The translations under genes were made by a program, and so were the position numbers. Below are positions 6,871-14,743 of a DNA stretch of 47,904 nucleotides, piece after piece. The notes under the pieces were generated by a model, which saw nothing but the letters and a program-made list of their open reading frames with translations, ran no database searches and was not told where the DNA came from. Position 1 is the first letter of the stretch. Every line of letters starts with the position of its first letter. The DNA lies in contig JAFDHF010000024.1 of NCBI GenBank assembly GCA_019308905.1, forward strand, positions 1 to 47,904, read 5' to 3'. The DNA comes from Deltaproteobacteria bacterium. Its GTDB lineage: Bacteria; Desulfobacterota; BSN033; WVXP01.

Positions 6871-7587
6871 GTGAGAACCGGCAACGGCGATACCGCTTTT
6901 CCGAGCAAGAAGAATGCCAGGGTGCCCGTTCCATGGCGTGTGCAGGATGTTATATCTTTTTGTTTCGTCTTGGCATTGTATTTTCTCATGGGATTGCAAT
7001 TCCGTCACGCGAGCAGGTATCTGGCCGGCAGGTACCTCTTGATCAAGCCGCTGTTCGTATATCTCCTCTTTGATATCGTATCCATATTCATATGTTTCTA
7101 TATTCTGAAGAGAATGATGACAAAGTATAAAGACGGCTGGGCTTTACTATTCCGCAGTTCTCTTAATAGGAAGTATTTGATATTATCGATAGTTATCGGA
7201 CTTCTTCTCGGCCTCTTCAATTCTCTGTTTTACTCATATAGGTTCCCCAATACAGCGGCGATTCCATACGAACGTGTTACTTTCTATGTATTGTTATTGT
7301 ACGGGATATTGATTGCTCCAGTTACTGAAGAAGTATGGTTCAGAAGTTTTGTTTTTAGGGGCATCAGAAACAAGTATGGAGTGCTGGTAGGACTGATAGG
7401 TAGCGTTCTATTATTTCTGCTCTGGCATCTCTCGAATTTTCAGGCACTCAATGTCGTCATATTCGGATTTGTAGTCACAATATTCTATGAAACGACAGAC
7501 TCATTATACGGTTGCATGGTGATTCATGCGACGAACAATTTCGTTTTTCTCATATTCAGGCAATTCTATTTTGTCTTGTTCCAATGA
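6871..7587 (+). CDS. CPBP family glutamic intramembrane protease
   Basis: 238 residues from GTG 6871, chosen because TAAGGAG ends seven bases before it; a TTG at 6865 is too close to that site. Several hydrophobic helices alternate with short loops. The three CPBP/Rce1/Abi motifs are present: EEVWFR (E153, E154, R158), LLWHLSNF (H186) and HATNNF (H219, N223). These place two glutamates and two histidines at the intramembrane active site. CPBP proteins in bacteriocin clusters act in leader processing or self-immunity. Here the exporter has no C39 peptidase domain, so this protein or the maturase's HExxH domain may cut the precursor. The gene is visibly richer in A/T than its neighbours, suggesting separate acquisition. 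Confidence 0.85.
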   Translation: MRTGNGDTAFPSKKNARVPVPWRVQDVISFCFVLALYFLMGLQFRHASRYLAGRYLLIKPLFVYLLFDIVSIFICFYILKRMMTKYKDGWALLFRSSLNRKYLILSIVIGLLLGLFNSLFYSYRFPNTAAIPYERVTFYVLLLYGILIAPVTEEVWFRSFVFRGIRNKYGVLVGLIGSVLLFLLWHLSNFQALNVVIFGFVVTIFYETTDSLYGCMVIHATNNFVFLIFRQFYFVLFQ

Positions 7588-7599
7588 TTACATCCAGAC

Positions 7600-7689
7600 A
7601 TGAACCTTGATGTCTTGAAATCAACTGAGAGGGAAAGTTCTCTGCTCGTGTTTTTCATTGCCGGGTTTCTCGGCCACCCTGGAGGTTGA
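7600..7689 (+). CDS. Possible 29-residue hydrophobic small ORF upstream of the exporter
   Basis: ATG 7600 to TGA 7687-7689, starting MNLDVLKSTERESSLLVFFI and ending with a Gly/Pro/His tail. The stop overlaps a TTG that could start the exporter (TTGA), the same junction style as between exporter and adaptor frames. There is no clear ribosome-binding site and no homology is recognised. Low confidence. Confidence 0.15.
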   Translation: MNLDVLKSTERESSLLVFFIAGFLGHPGG

Positions 7690-7712
7690 TCTCAGGGCTT
7701 CGAAAAGATCGA

Positions 7713-9479
7713 ATGGAAGCTGCAAGCTCAGCCGGTTCGTTGAGGTTTCGCGAGAACCTGCGAAACGTCTTCAAGTTCCTGGTTCTTGTGAAACCCTATT
7801 GGAAGAACATCACCGTTTTTGTCTTCAGCGGGTTGATCTTGACGGTGCTTTCCCTTCCGTATCCGTGGCTTACCAAAGTTCTGATCGATGACGTGATGCT
7901 GCGGCAGGACGGTTCTCTGCTTCCGGTCATTCTCCTGGGTACTTTCCTCTTGACCGCTGTTCGATCCGTTCTCTCTGCACTAAGAAGATACTACATCTCC
8001 TATGTCGAACATGCTATGGCCTTTGATATCCGCTACGGGTTCTACAAGCATCTTCAGGATCTCTCCTTCTCCTTCTACGATTCCAGGGAAGTCCCAGAGA
8101 TCCTGTCGAGGCTTCGTGACGCTTCCGAGTCACGCCGGTTGCTGGTAGAGATTCTCAACAAGTTGATCAACAATATGCTTTACCTCACCATCGTTCCCTT
8201 TATCGTCTTCCTCATGAACTGGAAGCTGGCCTTGCTCGCAGGATTCACCCTGCCCTGGCTGGCATTCTCTTTTTTTGTCCTCTCCAAGGTGGTCAAGAGA
8301 TACGCCCGGCTGACAGCGGAAAAACGGGCTGAAATGTCGGCCAAGAACTACGAGTTCGTCTCGGGAATCAGGGAGATTCAGGCGCTGGGCATAAAGGACC
8401 GGATTATGAAGAGGATCAAGCATGTCTATCTCCAGTTCCGTAAACTCGACATGAACACGCGGGTGTTGGGCAATCTCCAGGAGTTGGTGGGATCATTGGT
8501 TGCAGCGGTAGGGACGCTTCTCTATACCTGGTATGGGGCGACCCTGGTGATAACGGGGCGGATGACCGTGGGGGAATTGATGGCCTTTACGACCTTCATA
8601 GGTTACCTCTACAACCCGCTGACCAGCCTGGTCGGCCTCATGGTCCCCATCCAGGAAATCCTGGTCTACACAAAGAGGTTCTATGAGGTCTACGATTCGA
8701 AACCGGAAGTGACGGAACCCTCACGACCCGTAAGGATCAGAGACTTTCACGGCCGTGTGGCCTACGGGGGGATCAGTTTCGGCTATCAGCCCGACAGACC
8801 GGTTCTCAAAGATATCAACATCGAGATCCCTGCTGGAACCAAGGTGGCGATAGTGGGGAAGACGGGAGCCGGCAAATCCACCCTGGTTGGCCTGCTCCCC
8901 CGTTTCTATGATCCCTGGACCGGCTCGGTCACCATCGATGGTATCGACATTCGGAACATGTCTCTCGGTTACCTCCGCTCCAAGATCGGCCTTGTCATGC
9001 AGAGTCCCTTTCTCTTCGTGGGCACGATCTACGAAAACATCACCTGCGGCCGGAAGAGTTTCACACGGGATCAGGTGGTGGAAGCGGCAAGGGCCGCCAA
9101 TGCTCACGATTTTATCTCGGAGTTCCCCCTCGGGTATGATACTTGGGTGGGAGAAAACGCCGTCACCCTCTCCGGGGGCGAGCTTCAACGAATTGCAATG
9201 GCCCGGGTGTTTCTGCTTGACCGGCCGATACTGATACTGGATGAAGCAACCTCCAGTGTGGATATGAAGACGGAGGCCCTGATTCGGGAGGCCTTTGCCA
9301 GGCTGACCAAAGGTCGGACCACCTTCGTCATCGCCCACAGATTGACGACGGTTCAGGATGCAGACCTTATTCTGGTCATGGACAAAGGCCGGATAGTTGA
9401 ACAAGGAGACCATCCCACTCTCATGAACCAGGGAGGGGTGTACTGGAGGCTCTTTCGGGGTGCTCCGGTGTTTCATTGA
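7713..9479 (+). CDS. ABC exporter, fused membrane and ATPase domains (peptide/bacteriocin type)
   Basis: 588 residues from ATG 7713; a TTG at 7686 would add nine residues, but its GGAGG abuts the codon. Residues about 15-310 form the six-helix exporter domain; about 330-588 form the nucleotide-binding domain with Walker A GKTGAGKST, Q-loop VMQSPFLF, signature LSGGE, Walker B ILILDEATSSVD and the switch histidine in AHRLTT. It matches the MsbA/LanT-like ABCB family. No N-terminal C39 peptidase precedes it, so leader removal must occur elsewhere. With the adaptor that follows, it would move the modified peptide across the inner membrane, probably as part of a type I-like export path. No outer-membrane TolC partner is encoded nearby. 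Confidence 0.9.
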   Translation: MEAASSAGSLRFRENLRNVFKFLVLVKPYWKNITVFVFSGLILTVLSLPYPWLTKVLIDDVMLRQDGSLLPVILLGTFLLTAVRSVLSALRRYYISYVEHAMAFDIRYGFYKHLQDLSFSFYDSREVPEILSRLRDASESRRLLVEILNKLINNMLYLTIVPFIVFLMNWKLALLAGFTLPWLAFSFFVLSKVVKRYARLTAEKRAEMSAKNYEFVSGIREIQALGIKDRIMKRIKHVYLQFRKLDMNTRVLGNLQELVGSLVAAVGTLLYTWYGATLVITGRMTVGELMAFTTFIGYLYNPLTSLVGLMVPIQEILVYTKRFYEVYDSKPEVTEPSRPVRIRDFHGRVAYGGISFGYQPDRPVLKDINIEIPAGTKVAIVGKTGAGKSTLVGLLPRFYDPWTGSVTIDGIDIRNMSLGYLRSKIGLVMQSPFLFVGTIYENITCGRKSFTRDQVVEAARAANAHDFISEFPLGYDTWVGENAVTLSGGELQRIAMARVFLLDRPILILDEATSSVDMKTEALIREAFARLTKGRTTFVIAHRLTTVQDADLILVMDKGRIVEQGDHPTLMNQGGVYWRLFRGAPVFH

Positions 9480-9547
9480 CAAAGGCGGTGCAACCCCGGG
9501 GCTGGATCCGGTTCTGGGAATGGGATGCCAAAGGGGGTGAGGGATCC

Positions 9548-10900
9548 ATGAGGTTCAAGTTGAGGTTTACTATTGTCAACCATCTCTTGAGAATGTTCCT
9601 CTTAGTGTTGATCCTTCTTATGACCATGATCTTCGCGCTGCTCTGGTTTTTCCAGATCGATGTTACAGCCCGTGGCCGGGGCTCGGTCACATGCGGTAAC
9701 TGGATCGACATCAAGCCGGAGATCGAGGGGATTATTGAGAAGATGGCGGTCAGGGAGGGTGAGTGGGTTCGAGAGGGCAAGCTGCTTTTCAGCCTGGAAG
9801 AAAGGGAACGAAAACTGGAGGTAGATGCCACAGAGCTGAAGATAGCCGAAATGAGAATTACGGTCGCCAAGCTGAGGAGCCAGTTGTTCTTGACGCAGGA
9901 GAAGATAGCTGCTGCCATTGATGAGGCCAGAGCGGCTCTGGTGGCGGCCCAGGCCAACTACCGAATCAGTCTGAAGGGGCCCAAGCCCGAGGAAGTCATC
10001 CTTGCCAGACGTAAGATCCTCCGCGCCGTCAGATGCCTGGAAAAGGCAAGAAAAGACTACAAACGGATGGAGAAGGCCTATTCCCTCAAGGTGGTCCCTC
10101 GAATCGAGTTTGAGCAGGCACTGCATCAAAAGAGACTCTCCGAGGTAGATGTGACCCTGGCCCGGGACGAGTTGAAACTCTTGCGCAACAAATACGACGC
10201 TGATCAGATTGCCGCCGCCAGGGCCGAGGTAGACCGCTGCGAGGCCGTACTGGCCAGGACCATTGCGCGTAGGAATGAACTAGATATGTTGCGCCGTGGT
10301 ATCGAGAGTACCCTCAAGGCCCTTGCCAGAGAAGAGAGGCAGCTCGCCGTACTGAAAGAACATCTGAACCTCACCCATGTTAGGGCTCCCATGGACGGGT
10401 ATATACTCACCCATGATCCGGAACATCTCGTAGGCAAGGCGGTGGCCGAAGGGGAGGTCGTCTTGCGCCTAGGAGATAGTCGCCAGTACACAATCGATTG
10501 CAATGTGCCAGAGAGAGACTTTCCCCTGGTGGAGGTGGGCCAGGAGGCGAGAGTTCAGATAAAGCCCTTTCCAAAGGGGGAGTATAAGCTCTTCAAGGGA
10601 GTGGTGATTCAAGTGGGGGCAGATGTCAATGAAACCCGCCCTCCTGCAGAAAAGCGAACAGGAGAGAAGGTGCCCGGTCTTTTGGGCAATCAGGTCCCGG
10701 CCGAGGAAGGTTCTTTCCCGGTCGTGCTCAGCCTGGCAGAGCCATACACCATGGAAATCTTCGGAGACGTGTACGAGATAAAGCCGGGCTTCTCGGCTGA
10801 GGTGGAGATCATCACCCGCAGGGAGAGACTTGCCAATTTCTTGCTGAGAAGGGTGTTGAGGATAAAGGGAAAGCTGATCCCAGACAGAATCCATCTCTAA
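9548..10900 (+). CDS. HlyD-family membrane fusion/adaptor protein for peptide export
   Basis: 450 residues from ATG 9548, where GGTGAG lies seven bases upstream; an in-frame TTG at 9476 overlaps the exporter stop. A short cytoplasmic N-terminus is followed by one membrane helix (about residues 14-36, FLLVLILLMTMIFALLWFF). Next come a lipoyl-like half (VTARGRGSVTCGNW; MAVREGEWVREGKLLFSLEE), a long charged coiled coil (about 75-270), the second lipoyl half (LTHVRAPMDGYILT) and a beta-barrel region ending near 430. This is the layout of type I secretion adaptors that link an ABC exporter to the outer membrane. It is the last gene of the cluster, 14 bp before the right-hand transposon relic. Confidence 0.88.
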   Translation: MRFKLRFTIVNHLLRMFLLVLILLMTMIFALLWFFQIDVTARGRGSVTCGNWIDIKPEIEGIIEKMAVREGEWVREGKLLFSLEERERKLEVDATELKIAEMRITVAKLRSQLFLTQEKIAAAIDEARAALVAAQANYRISLKGPKPEEVILARRKILRAVRCLEKARKDYKRMEKAYSLKVVPRIEFEQALHQKRLSEVDVTLARDELKLLRNKYDADQIAAARAEVDRCEAVLARTIARRNELDMLRRGIESTLKALAREERQLAVLKEHLNLTHVRAPMDGYILTHDPEHLVGKAVAEGEVVLRLGDSRQYTIDCNVPERDFPLVEVGQEARVQIKPFPKGEYKLFKGVVIQVGADVNETRPPAEKRTGEKVPGLLGNQVPAEEGSFPVVLSLAEPYTMEIFGDVYEIKPGFSAEVEIITRRERLANFLLRRVLRIKGKLIPDRIHL

Positions 10901-10914
10901 AGCCGGAGAACTCG

Positions 10915-10933
10915 GGGTCAGGTCTTGAATTAT
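10915..10933 (+). repeat. Left inverted repeat of the 265-bp element
   Basis: 19 bp, perfect complement of 11161-11179. It starts 14 bp after the adaptor stop codon. Confidence 0.85.
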
Positions 10934-10937
10934 CACC

Positions 10938-11132
10938 TCATCCTGAACGTTGATTTACAATCTTGCTTATTGTGCTGTAATGGACTCCCAAATGTCTGGC
11001 TATTTCCGTAAGCGTAAACCCATACTCCAGGCACGCGGTCGAATCGCCCTGTTCTGTTCCACCCTGTCTCTCGCCATCAATCCAAACAGCACCTCTTCCA
11101 AGGGGGGGCTAGAGGCAAAGCGGTCTTGCCAT
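10938..11132 (-). pseudogene. Remnant of a REP-associated transposase (start fused to C-terminal HTH)
   Basis: Reading the minus strand from ATG at 11132 gives MARPLCL then a stop, matching the family start MARPLRIEY. After that the sequence reads EEVLFGLMARDRVEQNRAI and, after a frameshift, ACLEYGFTLTEIARHLGVH then YSTISKIVNQRSG and a stop at 10938. These are typical C-terminal helix-turn-helix sequences of such transposases. The HUH catalytic domain is wholly missing, so an internal deletion joined the two ends and point changes followed. Confidence 0.8.
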
Positions 11133-11160
11133 AGTGCCTCATCCTAGTCCGTAGAATCTT

Positions 11161-11179
11161 ATAATTCAAGACCTGACCC
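11161..11179 (-). repeat. Right inverted repeat of the 265-bp element
   Basis: 19 bp, perfect complement of 10915-10933, just before the short tandem repeat at 11182-11210. Confidence 0.85.
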
Positions 11180-11181
11180 TA

Positions 11182-11210
11182 CTAGGTGCCCCTAGGTGCC
11201 CCTAGGTGCC
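11182..11210 (+). repeat. Three tandem copies of a 10-bp unit
   Basis: The unit CTAGGTGCCC is repeated three times, the last copy one base short. Each copy contains the palindrome CTAG. It abuts the right end of the 265-bp element, so it may be a scar of repeated insertion or slippage there. Confidence 0.6.
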
Positions 11211-11376
11211 AAGGCAAGAGTTTACAAATCCCGCCAGTATGCTATACTCCCCTCTGTTCCGGGATGGCGAACGCTCAGCATATATAGCCGGGCATAACAT
11301 ACAGCACATCAGGAGACCTTCGGACCCGATAGGCGGCCCGGGCGGCGGGAAGCCGTTCCGGACGAGGAGGAATGAC

Positions 11377-12174
11377 ATGCCCCATGTCACGGTGCGGACA
11401 GGTATCAAGATCTATTACAAGCGCGTCGGTAAAGGACCGCCTCTCCTCCTTATCATGGGGACAGGCCTGGACCACTCCTGCTGGGATCCCCAGATCGAGG
11501 CGTACCAGGAGAGGTTTGAATGCATATGCTTTGACAACCGGGGAACAGGCAAGACCGAGGCACCTGACGGCCCACTCACAACCCGCCTCATGGCAGAGGA
11601 TACCCTGGCCCTTGCGGATGCCCTCGGGGTGGAAAGGGCCCATGTTTCAGGCCTCTCCCTTGGATCGTGCATCGCCCAGGAATTGGCTCTCATGCGGCCC
11701 CAGTTCGTCCAGACCCTTCAGCTCCATGGGACCTGGGGGAGGGCACACGGCTATATTGCGCGAAAGTTCGAGGCTCAGATCCGCCTCCTGGACAGACTCG
11801 ATCTGAGGTCTTTCTATGAGATGAACGTCCTCTGGTTCATAACACCCGAGTACATGGACCGGTATCCAGATCGTGTGACTGACAGGATCGACTCCATAGT
11901 CGAAAAGCTACCCTCTCCCGAGATGCTCAAGGGCCAGTACAGGGCGGATCTGAACCACGATGCCCTCCGTCGCCTCCACCAGATTCAGGCTCCCACCCTG
12001 GTGACCGTGGGAAGCTTCGACGTGGCTGTGCCTCCAATGTACGGTCGTGAAGTGGCCGAGGTGATCCCCCATGCCGAGTTCGTCATCTTTGAGGGGGGCG
12101 GCCACCTTCACAATGTCGAACATCCTGAGGAATTCAACAGGGTCACCCTCGATTTCTTGAAGAGATATGCCTAA
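11377..12174 (+). CDS. Alpha/beta hydrolase
   Basis: 265 residues from ATG 11377, which has GAGGAGG six to nine bases before it; the longer open frame to 11206 lacks family sequence. Classic fold marks are present: the oxyanion region LLLIMGTGLDHSCWD, FDNRGTGKTEAP, the nucleophile elbow GLSLGS with S94, the acid in VGSFDVAVPP and the histidine in GGGHLHNVEHPEEFN. It resembles 3-oxoadipate enol-lactonase/haloperoxidase-like hydrolases. The substrate is unknown. It stands alone between the transposon relic and the sugar transporter. Confidence 0.85.
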   Translation: MPHVTVRTGIKIYYKRVGKGPPLLLIMGTGLDHSCWDPQIEAYQERFECICFDNRGTGKTEAPDGPLTTRLMAEDTLALADALGVERAHVSGLSLGSCIAQELALMRPQFVQTLQLHGTWGRAHGYIARKFEAQIRLLDRLDLRSFYEMNVLWFITPEYMDRYPDRVTDRIDSIVEKLPSPEMLKGQYRADLNHDALRRLHQIQAPTLVTVGSFDVAVPPMYGREVAEVIPHAEFVIFEGGGHLHNVEHPEEFNRVTLDFLKRYA

Positions 12175-12180
12175 GCGGAT

Positions 12181-12297
12181 TCACCGCAAACAGGACGCTT
12201 CCCCATGCTCGAAACTCCTCAGGAATTCAATGTATTGCTGGACCGGTTCCTGACATCGGGTGTTTTCCCCACAGGCAAGGAAACCCCAGGAAAATAG
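12181..12297 (+). pseudogene. Relic of the C-terminal end of a second alpha/beta hydrolase
   Basis: Just after the intact hydrolase, one frame reads GRFPMLETPQEFNVLLDRFL and continues to a TAG at 12295-12297. This matches the final catalytic-histidine region and tail of alpha/beta hydrolases (GHFPHLExPEEFNxxLxxFL), with the catalytic His replaced by Arg. No upstream part of such a gene remains. Probably the end of a decayed tandem copy. Confidence 0.5.
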
Positions 12298-12300
12298 CAT

Positions 12301-12329
12301 TTGACAATACTTTAGCCCTGTGCTATACA
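12301..12329 (+). promoter_or_regulatory. Near-consensus sigma-70 promoter for the sugar-type ABC operon
   Basis: TTGACA (12301-12306), 17-bp spacer, TATACA (12324-12329), with a TGC extended -10 element. The first gene starts 27 bp further on, so the 5' leader is short. It is one of the best promoter matches in the window. Confidence 0.75.
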
Positions 12330-12356
12330 GGGGGAAACGCAGAAGGAGGTGTGAAA

Positions 12357-13688
12357 ATGAAGAAGCGACCGATCAGTTGGATGGCAGGTATCGCCGTGGG
12401 GATTGCCCTCCTGGTTTTCGCGGGAGGCAGCTTTGCCGCACAGCAGGGCAAGTTGCGGATACTCTTTACTCAGCCCTATGCACCGATGATAGAAAGGATG
12501 GAGTACCTCATCGATGAGTACGAGAAGCTGAACCCGGCAGTGGAGATCGTCATGGACAAGGTTCCCTGGGGCGGCTCTCTTGCCAAAATCACGGCCATGA
12601 AGGCGGCGGGCAGCGCGCCGGACATCATCTATGTCATCCCCGGCCAGGTCTGGACCCTTCAACGTGAGGGATGGCTCATGCCGGTTGACGACGTTATCGA
12701 GAAACTCGGCGGAGACGACTATTTTCTTCCCCTTCCAGGGTACGTCAAAGTCGACAACCACTACTGGGCCGTACCCTCCGGTTCCATGGTCATCCATCTC
12801 GAATACCGCAAGGACCTTTTCGAAAGAAAAGGCCTCAAAGAGCCTAGAACCTGGGATGATCTTCTTGCCGCGGCCAAGGCCCTGACCGAGGATCTGGATG
12901 GAGATGGAAAAATAGACCGGTACGGCATATCTCTGCCCCTCAAGAGGGAATACTGTGTGGGCGTCTTCTTCATGAGCTTCCTCTGGTCCAACGGAGGACA
13001 CGTGTTGGACAAGAATGGCCGTGTGGTTTTCAACTCGCCGGAGACCGTCCAGACCTTGAAGTTCTTCAAGGAGCTTTACAAGTACGCGCCTCCGGGGGTG
13101 ACCGATTACTCGTGGCTCCAACTGGTGGAGACTTACTCGCAGGATAAGGTCGCCATGACCATGTACTCCGGGATGGCTCCGTTTGCAAAGGCGATCCGCA
13201 TCAACCCGACCGTGGCCAACGGGACGGCCATCGCAGCCGTTCCCACCCGCCTGTCGAGCCAGAAGCCCAAGGCCCGGTGGGTCAACGTCGAATGGGCGGT
13301 CCTGAAAGACTGCCGCAACCCGGAATTGGCAAAGGATTTCCTCTTGTTTTTCCATGAACCCAAGCGCATGACCCAGTGGTATCTGACCACGGACCAGACT
13401 TACCAGGTTCCGGGGGAAAAGCCGGTCATCGCGGACAAGGACTACTGGGCCGGTGAGCAGATCGTGAAGTACAAGCCTCTGATCGAGAAGTATATCGATC
13501 TCAGCAAGACGGCCATCGATCCGGTCATGGAACATCCGGGGATTCTCCAACCCAACACGACCATCATCAACCAGAGACTCCTGATTACGGATTGTGTTCA
13601 GGAAGTGGTGCTGGGGAAGCTCTCAGCCGAGAAAGCCGCTGCAAAGGCGGCCAAGCGGATGAAGAGGCTCGTGGCCAAGAAGAAGTAA
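12357..13688 (+). CDS. Sugar-type ABC transporter extracellular solute-binding protein (family 1)
   Basis: 443 residues; ATG 12357 chosen because AAGGAGG ends seven bases upstream, although GTG 12351 is in frame. A signal peptide (MKKRPISWMAGIAVGIALLV, cleavage near SFAA) precedes a MalE/UgpB-like body: LRILFTQPYAPMIERMEYLI, APDIIYVIPGQVWTLQREGWL, and the segment EPRTWDDLLAAAKALTEDLDGDGKIDRYG, which is typical of family 1 binding proteins. It would capture a sugar or similar polar solute in the periplasm and deliver it to the two permeases downstream. The ligand cannot be read from sequence. The convergent hyuBA/racemase genes make a cyclic amide or amino-acid derivative conceivable, but that is a weak inference. 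Confidence 0.88.
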   Translation: MKKRPISWMAGIAVGIALLVFAGGSFAAQQGKLRILFTQPYAPMIERMEYLIDEYEKLNPAVEIVMDKVPWGGSLAKITAMKAAGSAPDIIYVIPGQVWTLQREGWLMPVDDVIEKLGGDDYFLPLPGYVKVDNHYWAVPSGSMVIHLEYRKDLFERKGLKEPRTWDDLLAAAKALTEDLDGDGKIDRYGISLPLKREYCVGVFFMSFLWSNGGHVLDKNGRVVFNSPETVQTLKFFKELYKYAPPGVTDYSWLQLVETYSQDKVAMTMYSGMAPFAKAIRINPTVANGTAIAAVPTRLSSQKPKARWVNVEWAVLKDCRNPELAKDFLLFFHEPKRMTQWYLTTDQTYQVPGEKPVIADKDYWAGEQIVKYKPLIEKYIDLSKTAIDPVMEHPGILQPNTTIINQRLLITDCVQEVVLGKLSAEKAAAKAAKRMKRLVAKKK

Positions 13689-13870
13689 TGGCCACCCTAC
13701 CGCTGGACACTCCGGACTAACAGGAAGCGGAAGGCCTGTTGTGCTTTTCCAAGGGGATGAGCGTCTACGGGCTTTCCGCTTTAGAGTTGTGGTTCTGGAC
13801 CGGGATCGTTCGTGGGAGGATTTTCCTGATTCAGAGGGGGGCCTATTCTGCCCCCGCTGGACTCGCAACC

Positions 13871-14743
13871 ATGGATTTTGCCCTCGAGAAGAGACAAAAG
13901 TTGTTCAGCTACTCCCTGCTGATCCCGCTGTTCGTCATGGTCGCCGGAATCCAGCTCTTTCCCATCATTTACGCCTTCGTGCTCAGCTTTACGGATCGGG
14001 AACTCTTCAGCACATCCTGGAATTTCACCGGCTTGCTGAACTACCGGTACCTGGTGGAAAGCGAGGAGTTCTGGGAGAGTCTGATCAACAACATCGTCTA
14101 CGCTGGAAGCTGCGTCGTTTTTCAGATTACCGTGGGTCTTTCCACATCGCTTCTTCTGATCCGAAAATTCAAGGGGAATTACTATTTCCGGGCGATTGTC
14201 ACCTTCCCCTATCTGGTCCCCACCATCGTCGCGGTCCTGATCTTCAAATGGATGTTCAATGATGTCTTCGGAATCGTCAACCGTGCACTCGTCTCTATGG
14301 GAATACTGGATCAAGCCGTTGGTTGGTTCGACCCTGACCGGGCCATGTTTTCGGTCGTCCTCGTCTCGGTGTGGCGGTTCTTCCCCTTTACAATCCTCCT
14401 CTTTGTTCCGGCACTCGAGGCGATTCCCGGGGAACTATATGAGGCAGCCAGGGTCGACGGTGCCTCACCGGTCCAGCAGTTCTTCCATATCACCCTGCCC
14501 GAGATCAGAGAAGTTCTCTTCGTGGTGATCATCCTCAGGGGGATCTGGATGTTCAACAACTTCAACGTCATCTGGCTGCTCACAGGCGGAGGTCCTGCTG
14601 GGGCTACCCAACACCTCCCTATCCTGAGCTACCTCCAGGCGTTTCAGGAATTCGACATCGGACTGGGATCGGCCACCTCGGTCGCCGGACTCCTGGTGCT
14701 GCTGGTGCCCATGCTCATCTACCTGAGGTCGACCAAGAAATGA
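13871..14743 (+). CDS. ABC transporter permease, MalF/UgpA type
   Basis: 290 residues from ATG 13871. The frame is open back to 13739, but that extension is not membrane-like and lacks similarity, so MDFALEKRQKLFSYSLLIPL is taken as the N-terminus. Six hydrophobic helices follow. The cytoplasmic EAA loop that docks on the ATPase is visible as YEAARVDGASPVQQFFHITL. GGGPAGATQHLPILSYLQAF matches the conserved C-terminal region of this permease class. It overlaps the second permease by four bases. A 182-bp gap separates it from the binding protein gene. Confidence 0.87.
   Translation: MDFALEKRQKLFSYSLLIPLFVMVAGIQLFPIIYAFVLSFTDRELFSTSWNFTGLLNYRYLVESEEFWESLINNIVYAGSCVVFQITVGLSTSLLLIRKFKGNYYFRAIVTFPYLVPTIVAVLIFKWMFNDVFGIVNRALVSMGILDQAVGWFDPDRAMFSVVLVSVWRFFPFTILLFVPALEAIPGELYEAARVDGASPVQQFFHITLPEIREVLFVVIILRGIWMFNNFNVIWLLTGGGPAGATQHLPILSYLQAFQEFDIGLGSATSVAGLLVLLVPMLIYLRSTKK

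Larger units (their letters stand above)
10915..11179. mobile_element. Internally deleted, MITE-like derivative of a REP-associated transposase unit
   Basis: 265 bp bounded by perfect 19-bp inverted repeats at 10915-10933 and 11161-11179 (GGGTCAGGTCTTGAATTAT and its complement). The termini share the pattern GGGTCAGnnCTTGAnATT with the repeats at 199-223 and 1222-1246, so the two units belong to one family. Inside, the minus strand carries the first codons of a transposase joined to the last sixty or so. It has no catalytic domain, so it could only be moved by a full-length relative. Confidence 0.75.

Noticed and set aside
8721-9482. 253-codon minus-strand frame opposite the exporter ATPase
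   Set aside because: Antisense to Walker A, signature and Walker B motifs; no independent evidence for a gene.
12312-13550. 412-codon minus-strand frame opposite the solute-binding protein
   Set aside because: The plus-strand frame has a signal peptide, family motifs, promoter and ribosome-binding site; the antisense frame has none.
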